In this document: piece after piece, positions 6,520 through 13,853 of the stretch
How the letters are laid out: each line of letters begins with the position of its first letter
Numbering within the stretch: the stretch's first letter is position 1
Origin: Microcoleus asticus IPMA8
GTDB lineage: Bacteria > Cyanobacteriota > Cyanobacteriia > Cyanobacteriales > Microcoleaceae
Length of the DNA: 13,853 nt
NCBI RefSeq assembly: GCF_013179805.1
Contig: NZ_SRRZ01000166.1
Coordinates: forward strand, 1 to 13,853
Direction of reading: 5' to 3'
Translations under genes and position numbers: made by a program
The notes under the pieces: model-generated
The model's input: the letters and a program-made list of their open reading frames with translations, nothing else
What the model was told of the DNA's origin: nothing
Database searches by the model: none

Positions 6520-6732
6520 ATGGATAAGAAAAACTTGATGCCCACCGTGGCACAACCTGTCAACCGCAGTACCACAGGACTTGTACCTGCTGAATTGGCT
6601 GAACTGTCGGAAGAAGCTCTGCAACTGTATGGCGAGCTAGATAGTGCATCCGTACTACCAAGTAATTATAGGTCAATGAGCTGTTTCACAAGTAGTTTCT
6701 GTTCTTATGACGGAGGAGACGACGCAGAATAG
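6520..6732 (+). CDS. patE: Cyanobactin precursor peptide 3 (PatE-like)
   Basis: 70 residues. The leader is MDKKNLMPTVAQPVNR with LAELSEEAL at 26-34; the tail is SYDGGDDAE (62-70). The core by alignment is residues 45-61, VLPSNYRSMSCFTSSFC, 17 residues with two Cys, five Ser and one Thr. As in precursors 1 and 2 a Cys lies directly before the SY(D/G)G tail. GGAG at 6506-6509 is the ribosome binding site. Leader and tail are strongly conserved while the core shares little with precursors 1 and 2 beyond its V(L/I) start and terminal Cys, the pattern expected for core hypervariability in one cluster. It is the last precursor before the PatD gene; the transposase relic lies between. Confidence 0.92.
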   Translation: MDKKNLMPTVAQPVNRSTTGLVPAELAELSEEALQLYGELDSASVLPSNYRSMSCFTSSFCSYDGGDDAE

Positions 6733-6824
6733 GTTCCCACTCTACCTATGTCTCTTAATTTCCTCAAAACTGCCTTTCATCCCGTCTAGGAGCCTGGTTA
6801 GCCCAGATGAATTGAGTCGCAATT

Positions 6825-6847
6825 GCCGATACCATCGGCCATCGGCC
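6825..6847. repeat. Hairpin and short tandem after precursor 3
   Basis: GCCGAT (6825-6830) pairs with ATCGGC (6834-6839) around a 3-nt loop, and ATCGGCC is repeated in tandem (6834-6847). It is absent from the two sister flanks. It could weaken transcription past precursor 3, but no T-run follows. Confidence 0.5.
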
Positions 6848-6960
6848 TTTCCGATACCTGGCACCTGTTGGTTGGGGGATGAGGGGGGGAGGCAGGGGAA
6901 GATGAGGATGATGATTTTACTTTCCTATCTCTCCTTGCTCCCTTGCCCCCTTTGAGGTCT

Positions 6961-7008
6961 AAACCAGCTAAGAGTTTATTCCCCCAATGACACTTTCTAA
7001 TCTGGTTT
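6961..7008. repeat. Conserved stem-loop at transposase 3' end, copy 3
   Basis: AAACCAG (6961-6967) pairs with CTGGTTT (7002-7008). Compared with copy 1 (AAGCCAG with CTGGCTT) both sides of one pair have changed together, which supports a selected stem. It overlaps the stop codon of the transposase gene. Confidence 0.75.
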
Positions 7009-7566
7009 ACTGTTCGGGTTATACCGCTTGCAAAATCCTCGATACTTTCGGGCGCACTCTTCCAAGTTGTTGCCAAGGGTTAAGAATGCTGGATGCCACT
7101 GAGTTAAGCCATCGTTGGTTAGCTGGTCGTAGCTGCCGTAGTTGCTGAATTCATAGAAAAATCCTGACCGTATTTTTGCAGCCTTGGGATTTCCGTGAAT
7201 GTAGCGTAAGGTGTTTAGCACCCGCTGGCGGTCTGAGGCGGGAAAGCCATCACAAAAATATCGCTTCTCCCAGAAGTGTCCCGTGCGGTTGAGCATCCGG
7301 TTAAAGCACATGGCGGTATACCAGTTGAGGAAGTGCATGATTTTTGGCAAATCATTGGGTTGAGTCGGTTCAATCAAGTAATGAATATGGTTTGACATGA
7401 TGCAAACGGCATATAGCTTAAACTTGTATTTCTCAATAGCTTGTTTGATGGCATATAGAAACACCTCCCGGCATTCCCACCGTTGTAGCTTAAATTCTCG
7501 GTTGTTACATCAAGTTGTGATGTGGTAAGCATACCCAGGCTGAAGGTTTCTTGGTTTTCTAGGCAT
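6997..7566 (-). pseudogene. RAYT / IS200-type HUH transposase, interrupted by a nonsense codon
   Basis: From an ATG at 7564-7566 the frame reads MPRKPRNLQPGYAYHITT, then TGA at 7510-7512 (codon 19), then CNNREFKLQRWECREVFLYA and continues openly to the stop at 6997, 189 codons in all. REP-associated tyrosine transposases typically have an Arg codon before CNNR, so CGA to TGA is the simplest cause. The remaining part has the HUH motif in MSNHIHYLIEP, the GHFWEKRY segment, and YIHGNP, where the catalytic Tyr usually lies. A 155-residue product could start at GTG 7464, but its GGGAGG is immediately adjacent and the N-terminal strand would be lost. The gene lies between precursor 3 and PatD, on the opposite strand. 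Confidence 0.85.
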
Positions 7567-7697
7567 TGCTATGAGAGAGTGTGAGTTGTACTGATAACTT
7601 GAGATACTTAAACCTTACTGGTTAAAAATCATCAATACATGACTAATTCTCACTAACAAACAAAGGAAAATCAATAATCTAAAAATCCAAAGAACCC

Positions 7698-10100
7698 ATG
7701 AAAATACCCCAAATCAAACCTCATTTCCGCATCGAAATTGTTGAACCCAAAAACGTCTATTTACTGAGTGAATATGCCACCTACGCCCTAACAGGTAGCC
7801 TTTATTGCCAAATTATTCCTCTGCTCAACGGTCAGTACACATTAGAGGAAATTATTCGGAAGTTAGATGGGCAAGTCGTACCCGAACATATTGAATACGT
7901 CCTCGATCGCCTCGATGCCAAAGCCTATCTCACAGATGCCGCCCACAGCCTCACCCAGGAAACTGCTGCATTTTGGAGCCTGCTGGGTGTAGACCCGCAA
8001 GCAGTGAGCGATCAATTACTGAATACCCAAGTATTAATTACCACAGTTGGAGCCGTTGACGCACAACCCTTGGTTGAGTCATTACAGGCACTCCAAATTT
8101 CAGTGCAAGGGTGGCAACAAGACTCACCTAAGCCCGATTCGGCTTCTCTACTGGTAGTCTTGACAGATGATTATCTGCAACCAGAACTGGGTCGCATCAA
8201 TCAGATGGCACTGCAAAATCAGCAACCCTGGCTGCTGGTCAAACCAATGGGTGGAATGCTGTGGTTTGGTTCCATCTTTGATCCAGGGGAAACGGGATGT
8301 TGGGAATGCCTCGCCCATCGGCTCAACGGCAACCGGGAAGTAGAAGCCTCCATTTTGCGGCAGCAGAAACAACAGCAGGGTATGAGCAATACTGTTGGGT
8401 TAACCTCTCCCCCAACCCCTCTCCTACGAGGAGAGGGGAGTAGGACTCCCCCCTTCCCTACTAGGGAAGGGGAGCTAGGGGGGTTAGGTATTGAAGAAAT
8501 CGGGTGTTTACCAACAGCAGTTGCCGGGTTGCCTTCGACAGTGCAAACGGCGATCGGATTAACCACCACCGAAATTGCGAAATGGTTGGTTAACCAGTGC
8601 CTCCCAGAATCAAAAATTCAGACATTAGCTGGGAAAATCATCACGCTGGATCAGACGAATTTCACCCAGAAAACCCACACGCTCACCAAACGCCCTCAAT
8701 GTCCGTCCTGTGGGAATCCTGATTTAGTCAGCCAACAGGTCAAAAGTGCGATCGCACTCACCAGCCGCAAAAAGCTGTTTACTCAAGATGGCGGACATCG
8801 CGCCTTTACGCCAGAACAAATATTGAAACGCTATGAGCATTTAATCAGCCCCATTACCGGAGTCGTCAGCCAACTCGTGCGGGTTTCTGACCCCAATAAT
8901 CCCCTCGTCCATACCTACCGCGCCACCCATGCCTTCGGTACTTCTTCCAGCCTGAATAAGTTGCGAAAATCCCTGGGACACAAAAGCCGCGGTAAAGGTA
9001 AAAGCGATCGTCAATCTCAAGCCAGCGGATTCTGTGAGGCGATCGAACGCTATTCTGGCATCTATCAAGGCGACGAACCTCGTATAAGTTCTAAGTTAGC
9101 TGAGTTGGGCGATCGGGCTATTCATCCACAAAAGTGTTTGCTGTTTAGCGATACTCAATATCAAAATCGGCAGGAATTGAATCAAAAGGCGATCGTAGAC
9201 CACGATTGGATTCCAAAACCCTTTGACGAAACGCAGGCGATCGATTGGACTCCCGTATGGTCATTAACTGAGCAACGGCACAAATATCTGCCCACTGCCT
9301 TTTGTTACTACGATTACAAACTTCCTAAAGAACACCGCTTCTGTTCTGCCGACTCCAACGGCAATGCAGCCGGAGGAACCCTAGAAGATGCGATTTTACA
9401 GGGCTTTTTGGAACTGGTAGAGCGGGATAGCGTCGCCATCTGGTGGTACAACCGCCTTTCTCGCCCCAGTGTAGACTTGGCGAGTATCAACGAACCTTAC
9501 TTATTAGATTTACAGAATTGGTATCGCAGCCAGCAGCGGGAACTGTGGGTACTCGATTTAACCACAGACTTGAATATTCCCGCCTTTGCTGCCGTTTCTC
9601 GCTATATTGGCGGCGGTGACGAACGCATCATCGCCGGATACGGAGCGCATTTCGACCCAAAAATTGCCATTTTGCGAGCCGTCACCGAGGTTAATCAAAT
9701 TGGATTTGGTGTAGACCAACAGGATTATTCAACTGCTTCAGACTCTGCCTTGTATCATTGGTTTACAAAAGCAACCTTAGCCAATCAACCTTATCTTGCG
9801 CCTTGCACTCAGCAACCTGCGAAAATATATTCAGATTACCCGCAGCAATGGAGTGATGATATCGAGCAAGATGTCCTAACCTGCGTGGAAGTCGCCAGAC
9901 GTGCGGGGCTAGAAATGCTGGTACTCAACCAAACCCGTCCCGATATTGGCTTGCCCGTAGTCAAAGCGATCGTCCCTGGCTTGCGCCACTTCTGGTCAAG
10001 ATTTGGGGCGGGACGGCTGTATGATGTGCCTGTGAAACTCGGATGCCTGACTACGCCTTTGAGCGAAGACAAAATGAACCCGATGCCAATGGTATTTTAA
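7698..10100 (+). CDS. patD: PatD-type cyanobactin cyclodehydratase (leader-binding domain + YcaO)
   Basis: 800 residues. Residues 1-90 look like the winged-helix leader-binding (RRE) domain. A ThiF-like middle domain (about 105-340) carries two CxxC pairs (Cys201/204 in GCWEC, Cys335/338 in CPSC), the usual zinc tetrad. The YcaO domain (about 355-800) contains QASGFCEAIERYSG and SNGNAAGGTLEDAILQGFLE, which include ATP/Mg-binding Glu residues. The family uses ATP to turn core Cys (and sometimes Ser/Thr) into azolines. The C-terminus NPMPMVF keeps a Pro-x-Pro but not the full PxPxP seen in many YcaO enzymes. Residues 235-263 are encoded by an in-frame palindromic repeat inside the ThiF-like domain. 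The ATG at 7698 is the first possible start (TAA at 7680-7682 in frame); the ribosome binding site is weak. Confidence 0.95.
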   Translation: MKIPQIKPHFRIEIVEPKNVYLLSEYATYALTGSLYCQIIPLLNGQYTLEEIIRKLDGQVVPEHIEYVLDRLDAKAYLTDAAHSLTQETAAFWSLLGVDPQAVSDQLLNTQVLITTVGAVDAQPLVESLQALQISVQGWQQDSPKPDSASLLVVLTDDYLQPELGRINQMALQNQQPWLLVKPMGGMLWFGSIFDPGETGCWECLAHRLNGNREVEASILRQQKQQQGMSNTVGLTSPPTPLLRGEGSRTPPFPTREGELGGLGIEEIGCLPTAVAGLPSTVQTAIGLTTTEIAKWLVNQCLPESKIQTLAGKIITLDQTNFTQKTHTLTKRPQCPSCGNPDLVSQQVKSAIALTSRKKLFTQDGGHRAFTPEQILKRYEHLISPITGVVSQLVRVSDPNNPLVHTYRATHAFGTSSSLNKLRKSLGHKSRGKGKSDRQSQASGFCEAIERYSGIYQGDEPRISSKLAELGDRAIHPQKCLLFSDTQYQNRQELNQKAIVDHDWIPKPFDETQAIDWTPVWSLTEQRHKYLPTAFCYYDYKLPKEHRFCSADSNGNAAGGTLEDAILQGFLELVERDSVAIWWYNRLSRPSVDLASINEPYLLDLQNWYRSQQRELWVLDLTTDLNIPAFAAVSRYIGGGDERIIAGYGAHFDPKIAILRAVTEVNQIGFGVDQQDYSTASDSALYHWFTKATLANQPYLAPCTQQPAKIYSDYPQQWSDDIEQDVLTCVEVARRAGLEMLVLNQTRPDIGLPVVKAIVPGLRHFWSRFGAGRLYDVPVKLGCLTTPLSEDKMNPMPMVF
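8400..8488. repeat. Palindromic interspersed repeat inserted in-frame in patD
   Basis: Two strong adjacent hairpins: CCCCTCTCCT (8416-8425) with AGGAGAGGGG (8429-8438), and CCCCTTCCCTA (8450-8460) with TAGGGAAGGGG (8462-8472), bounded by AACCTCTCCCCC and GGGGGGTTAGG. This is the look of a common intergenic element of filamentous cyanobacteria. Here it is read through, adding LTSPPTPLLRGEG and about 15 more residues without a stop. Confidence 0.85.
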
Positions 10101-10102
10101 TA

Positions 10103-11494
10103 ATGTCCGATTTCTTCACCCTTTCCTTCCGCCCTGACATCGCCCTCACTGTTGAAAGCGAGCGACTGATACTGCGATCGCCTCAGCACTGCCTGACATT
10201 GGAACATCCTCAGCCAGGATTGAGAACTGCCTTAGAACGTCTCAAGGATTCCAGCCAAACTTTTTCCCAACTCCAAGCTGTGATTGCCGAATTGGATGGC
10301 ATCGAAGCTAGTCTCAACTTTGAGTTTGAGTTGCAGAAGCTAATTAGCCTCGGCTGGATAAGTCATTCCGTTTTACCATTAGCAACTGCCATTGCCATTG
10401 CAGAAAATTATCAATTTGTTGTTCCGCCTTTTGATGAGGAACAGCCTTTAATGCTGTCTCGGTTTACCTTTCTGCGCCAAGAAAAACAACAGTTTGTTTT
10501 AGAATCTCCCCTTTCCCAAGCAAAAATTATTCTGCTAGATTGGCGGGCGACAGCCCTAATCGGAAAACTGGCTGAAGTTGATTCGCAATTCACCTTCTTA
10601 ACTTTAGCTGATGGGCTAATTGATGCAGAGATAGCAAGAGCGTTCATGCAGTTGCTCATCGCAACCAAAATGATCCAGCTAGAACCGGAAAGCAAAGCCT
10701 TAGCCGAATGGCAATTTCATAACTTGCTGTTTCACCGCCAAACTCGCTTACAACGATTAAACGAGCCGCCTAAAACGGAAATTCCTCAATTTGAGAATAG
10801 CGAGCGATCGCACTTTGTCAAATCGCCCATGAGTGACCGAGTAATTTCCTTAGAGAAACCTAACCTAGAAGCGTTAGCTCAAACAGATATTTCGCTCACC
10901 CAAGCGATTGAATCCAGACAATCAATTCGGGAATACAGCAACCAGCCGATTACATTATCTCAATTAGGAGAATTTCTCTATCGCTGTGCGCGAGTCAAAG
11001 AGGTTTACATTCCTGAAGACGATCCGATGAATATTGGAGAAGTGACGAAACGCCCGTATCCCTGCGGCGGGGCATTGTACGAACTGGAGATTTATCCAGT
11101 AGTAAATCGCTGTCAAGGGCTGGATGCAGGACTGTACCACTATCAACCCCTCGCGCACCGATTGCACCAGCTTGCCGAACAAAATCCAGATGTGGAAGCT
11201 TTACTCTATGATGCCTGGAAAGCAACTGGACAACAAGATAGCCCGCAAGTGTTGCTGATTGTTACTGCTAGATTTGGCCGATTGTTCTGGAAATACCATG
11301 CGATCGGTTACGGTCTAATTTTGAAGCATATCGGGGTTTTGTATCAAACATTTTATCTCGTCGCGACAGCGATGAAGTTAGCCCCGACTGCGATCGGTGC
11401 AGGTAACTCCCAACTGTTTGACAAAATCGCCCATCTTAACGAACATGAAGAGTCCTCAGTGGGAGAATTTATGCTAGGCTCGCGCAAACAATAA
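10103..11494 (+). CDS. SagB/ThcOx-type FMN-dependent azoline dehydrogenase
   Basis: 463 residues from the ATG at 10103. The N-terminal half (about 1-220) resembles the peptide-clamp/winged-helix region of ThcOx-like oxidases; the C-terminal half (about 262-460) is a nitroreductase-fold domain with SRQSIREYS, RPYPCGGALYELEIYPV, LDAGLYHY and AIGAG motifs. The family oxidises thiazolines to thiazoles with FMN. In patellamide-type clusters this domain is fused to the front of PatG; here it is separate, as in Arthrospira- and Cyanothece-type clusters. The start directly follows the PatD stop (TAATAATG), suggesting translational coupling. An in-frame ATG at 10043 would overlap PatD by 58 bp and add 20 unrelated residues, so 10103 is preferred. 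Confidence 0.92.
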   Translation: MSDFFTLSFRPDIALTVESERLILRSPQHCLTLEHPQPGLRTALERLKDSSQTFSQLQAVIAELDGIEASLNFEFELQKLISLGWISHSVLPLATAIAIAENYQFVVPPFDEEQPLMLSRFTFLRQEKQQFVLESPLSQAKIILLDWRATALIGKLAEVDSQFTFLTLADGLIDAEIARAFMQLLIATKMIQLEPESKALAEWQFHNLLFHRQTRLQRLNEPPKTEIPQFENSERSHFVKSPMSDRVISLEKPNLEALAQTDISLTQAIESRQSIREYSNQPITLSQLGEFLYRCARVKEVYIPEDDPMNIGEVTKRPYPCGGALYELEIYPVVNRCQGLDAGLYHYQPLAHRLHQLAEQNPDVEALLYDAWKATGQQDSPQVLLIVTARFGRLFWKYHAIGYGLILKHIGVLYQTFYLVATAMKLAPTAIGAGNSQLFDKIAHLNEHEESSVGEFMLGSRKQ

Positions 11495-11546
11495 AAACCC
11501 TTATTTATCATACTTCCTCAATAAATTATTAAACCTCTAGATTCCT

Positions 11547-13835
11547 ATGCCTGACTTAATTGCAATTCCCGGTTTTGCCGAACTTCAAGCCATCACACGC
11601 GGCGATTCCCGCATCAAAATAGCTGTTTTGGATGGCCGCCCCGACCTCGAACGCGCTTGTTTTGTTGGCGCAAACTTGAGTAGAATCAAACCCTTTTGGC
11701 AACAGACACTAGAGCCAATCGATCCATTCTACATTGAACAGCAACTTAAAATAAATGCCCTTAAAGACAAGAAAAAGGCTTTAAAAAAAGCTTTGAAGCA
11801 AAGCGAAAAGGAGAATGCAGATACAGCACCAGCAGCTTCGCAATCCACCGCTGGTGTTACAGCATCGAACTTGATGCGATCGCACGGCTCCTTTAGCACC
11901 GTTTTCAATGCTCTGCTAGAAGGCACAGATGCACCACTAATTGAGCAATATCGCCAGTTAAGTGCCTCCAAGCCGCAAAATTTACTGCAAAGAGAAATAT
12001 CCCCAAGTATAAACTATGCTGCCGCCATTAAAGAATTAGAGGCAGAGATTAAAGCTTTAGAAGATACGATTCCCAAAGAAGTGCAAGAGCGTCTAGGTGG
12101 TGTATTCCACGCGACTGGCATTTTTTCAATGATGTTTGGGCAACCTGGTTCCCCGGTAGAGGGAGTAGCTCCCTACTGCACCGCCATTAACATTCCCCTG
12201 TTTGAAACAGCAACTACCGATGAATCTGTATCTCCCCTGAACATGGCTCATGCCTTTAACCTGGCATTAAAGCTGGGGGTGAATATCATTCACTGTGCTG
12301 CCTGCCACCCCACCACAACCGGGTTTTCCCACGAAATGATTCAAAAAGCAGTCAAACAATGTCAGGACAATAACATTCTGATTGTTGCGCCCAGTGGCAA
12401 TAACAAAGGCGAATGGTTTTGCGTTCCGGCTGTTTTACCCAATGTTTTAGCAGCGGGCATGATGAAGGACAATGGACAACCCGCAAACTATAGTAACTGG
12501 GGCGGTCAGTATCAGGAACAAGGCATCCTCGCACCGGGCGAAAACATTCTGGCAGCACAACCAGGCACCGATGAACCTGTCCGACAAGAAGGAACCAGTT
12601 TAGCCGCCCCCCTAATGACTGGTCTTTCTGCGTTAATGATGAGCGTGCAATTGCAACGCGGCGAACAACCCAACGCGGAAGCGGTGCGGATGGCTTTTCT
12701 CAACAGCGCTATTCCTTGCGACCCTCAAGAAGTTGCAGAACCAGAACGCTGTTTGGCTGGTAAATTGAATATTCCTGGTGCTTATCAATTACTAACCGGA
12801 GAACCATTAATCGCAATTCAACCTTCTATTACAATTCACCCAGAAATCGATGGGGTAGATAATACGGTAGTACCTGCGAACAATATTGCCCACCTGGAAT
12901 TCAATTCCCTGGCAAACTCTGGCACAGTCCAACCCTCCAATACAACAGTTGCCACCCTCAGTCAACCCAGCGAAGGCATCACCCCCAGCGCCGCCTCAAA
13001 ACTCGTCTATGCCTTGGGAACCATCGGCTACGACTTCGGCAGCGAAGCCAGACGCGACACCTTTAAACAACTAATGCCCGCAATCGAAATTGACGGCATC
13101 ATAATTCCCCCTAATCCCTATGATGCCCGTCAAATGGTCGATTATCTCTCACAAAACCCCAGTGAAGCCAAAGCCTTAATTTGGACGCTCAATCAAGAAC
13201 TTAACCCCATTTACGCCTTAGAACCCAGACAGGGTTTTGCTGCCGATGTCTACGAAAGATTAATCCTGATGTTAGCGGGACAAATTGAACTTGAAGACAG
13301 CGATGATTTTGTCGAACGAATCAGCATTCCCGCCAAAACAGCCGATAAAACCGTGCAGCTATTTTCCGGGCAAGAAGTTCCCGTAATTACCTTAATCAAT
13401 ACAAGAGGAATGTACGGTTGGAAAATCAATAATTTAGTCGAAGCAGCTTTGCAAATTGTCGCTCCTCAAGCACCGCAAGCTGATGAAATTGCCATGCGGA
13501 AATCTCTCACCAGCTTCCTGCATCGAGTTTATTTTGATTTCCAAAATTTAGGGCAAACTTCTAAAGACAGGGTGTTGAACTTTTCTGTTACTAACGCTTT
13601 CCAAGCTGCTTCGAGCTTCGCTGAAGCTATTTCAAGAGGAATGCAACTCGATACGATTGAAGTAGAAAAAAGCCCGTTTTGTCGGCTTAATAGCGATTGT
13701 TGGGATGTGATATTAAAGTTTTTCGATCCAGAAAATGGCAGTAGGGCTAAGAAAGTTTATCGATTTACAGTTGATGTGAGCGATCGCATTCCTGTGACTA
13801 TGGGTGAAGTTCGCTCTTGGTCTATACCAAAATAA
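11547..13835 (+). CDS. patG: PatG-type cyanobactin C-terminal protease/macrocyclase, no oxidase domain
   Basis: 762 residues. The subtilisin domain has Asp29 (AVLDG), His188 (FHATGIFS), Asn285 (SGNN) and Ser351 (GTSLAAP), each aligning with the PatA triad. PatG enzymes remove the C-terminal tail and can transfer the acyl-enzyme to the free N-terminus, closing a ring. The Asp-His spacing is 159 residues, against 35 in the PatA protein here and 70 in patellamide PatG (Asp548/His618). The insertion (about 50-187) has a Lys-rich helix (KDKKKALKKALKQ), an Ala/Ser/Thr-rich linker and a probable coiled helix (IKELEAEIKALE). The C-terminal domain (about 486-762) is strongly similar to that of PatA. 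It ends 18 bp before the window edge and lies 52 bp after the oxidase, with no clear Shine-Dalgarno. Confidence 0.93.
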   Translation: MPDLIAIPGFAELQAITRGDSRIKIAVLDGRPDLERACFVGANLSRIKPFWQQTLEPIDPFYIEQQLKINALKDKKKALKKALKQSEKENADTAPAASQSTAGVTASNLMRSHGSFSTVFNALLEGTDAPLIEQYRQLSASKPQNLLQREISPSINYAAAIKELEAEIKALEDTIPKEVQERLGGVFHATGIFSMMFGQPGSPVEGVAPYCTAINIPLFETATTDESVSPLNMAHAFNLALKLGVNIIHCAACHPTTTGFSHEMIQKAVKQCQDNNILIVAPSGNNKGEWFCVPAVLPNVLAAGMMKDNGQPANYSNWGGQYQEQGILAPGENILAAQPGTDEPVRQEGTSLAAPLMTGLSALMMSVQLQRGEQPNAEAVRMAFLNSAIPCDPQEVAEPERCLAGKLNIPGAYQLLTGEPLIAIQPSITIHPEIDGVDNTVVPANNIAHLEFNSLANSGTVQPSNTTVATLSQPSEGITPSAASKLVYALGTIGYDFGSEARRDTFKQLMPAIEIDGIIIPPNPYDARQMVDYLSQNPSEAKALIWTLNQELNPIYALEPRQGFAADVYERLILMLAGQIELEDSDDFVERISIPAKTADKTVQLFSGQEVPVITLINTRGMYGWKINNLVEAALQIVAPQAPQADEIAMRKSLTSFLHRVYFDFQNLGQTSKDRVLNFSVTNAFQAASSFAEAISRGMQLDTIEVEKSPFCRLNSDCWDVILKFFDPENGSRAKKVYRFTVDVSDRIPVTMGEVRSWSIPK

Positions 13836-13838
13836 ATT

Positions 13839-13852
13839 TGGCGTTGCTGAAT
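13839..13852. repeat. Right copy of 14-bp inverted repeat at window edge
   Basis: TGGCGTTGCTGAAT is the exact reverse complement of positions 2-15. It starts 3 bp after the PatG stop codon. Confidence 0.6.
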
Positions 13853-13853
13853 A

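Noticed and set aside
6342..6575. 77-codon minus-strand frame between precursors 2 and 3
   Set aside because: It crosses the 68-bp repeat and precursor 3 antisense, in a different frame from the transposase fragment.
6870..6955. Purine-rich then pyrimidine-rich stretch as a strong terminator before PatD
   Set aside because: The arms pair only imperfectly, similar tracts occur in all three flanks, and termination here would cut the enzymes off from the promoter at 4622.
8219..8569. 116-codon minus-strand frame across the palindromic repeat in PatD
   Set aside because: It runs antisense to a well-supported gene and is open only because the repeat is palindromic and G/C-rich.
10043..10102. Earlier ATG for the oxidase overlapping PatD
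   Set aside because: The 20 extra residues are encoded by out-of-frame PatD sequence, and the ATG at 10103 directly after the PatD stop starts the recognisable N-terminus.

Overview
The window is cyanobacterial DNA: it carries several HIP1-type GCGATCGC octamers, G/C-rich palindromic interspersed repeats typical of filamentous cyanobacteria, and a RAYT/IS200-like transposase relic. It is dominated by a cyanobactin (ribosomally made, heterocyclised, proteolytically matured peptide; PatA-G type) biosynthetic cluster. No genus can be fixed from the sequence alone.

Layout. On the minus strand, reading leftwards from about 4460: a PatA-type subtilisin protease (2484-4460), a 68-residue PatB-like protein (2139-2345), a 75-residue PatC-like protein (1862-2089), and a 547-residue protein made of two near-identical VWA domains (161-1804). 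On the plus strand, reading rightwards from a divergent promoter region (4461-4884): three precursor peptides with almost the same leader and entirely different, long core regions (4885-5106, 5657-5890, 6520-6732), a PatD-type leader-binding/YcaO cyclodehydratase (7698-10100), a stand-alone SagB/ThcOx-type FMN azoline oxidase (10103-11494), and a PatG-type protease/macrocyclase without a fused oxidase (11547-13835). No PatF (prenyltransferase-like) gene is present in the window.

Inferred pathway. PatD binds the LAELSEEAL leader element and converts core Cys (perhaps Ser/Thr) to azolines; the oxidase makes azoles; PatA cuts in front of the core; the PatG-type protease cuts before the SYDG-type tail, with or without macrocyclisation. 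The cores are about 17-23 (perhaps 27) residues, long for cyanobactins, and the PatG-type enzyme has an unusually large insertion between its catalytic Asp and His.

The precursor locus (about 4650-7570) is a degenerate tandem array. Each precursor is followed by a related 3' flank and by the 3' end of the same RAYT-like transposase gene. The last copy is nearly full length but interrupted by a TGA; the first two are progressively shorter remnants. A stem-loop at the transposase 3' end is kept in all three copies with a compensatory base-pair change. The first 15 and last 15 bases of the window contain a perfect 14-bp inverted repeat, suggesting that the whole cluster sits between copies of a mobile element or that the contig was broken at such copies.
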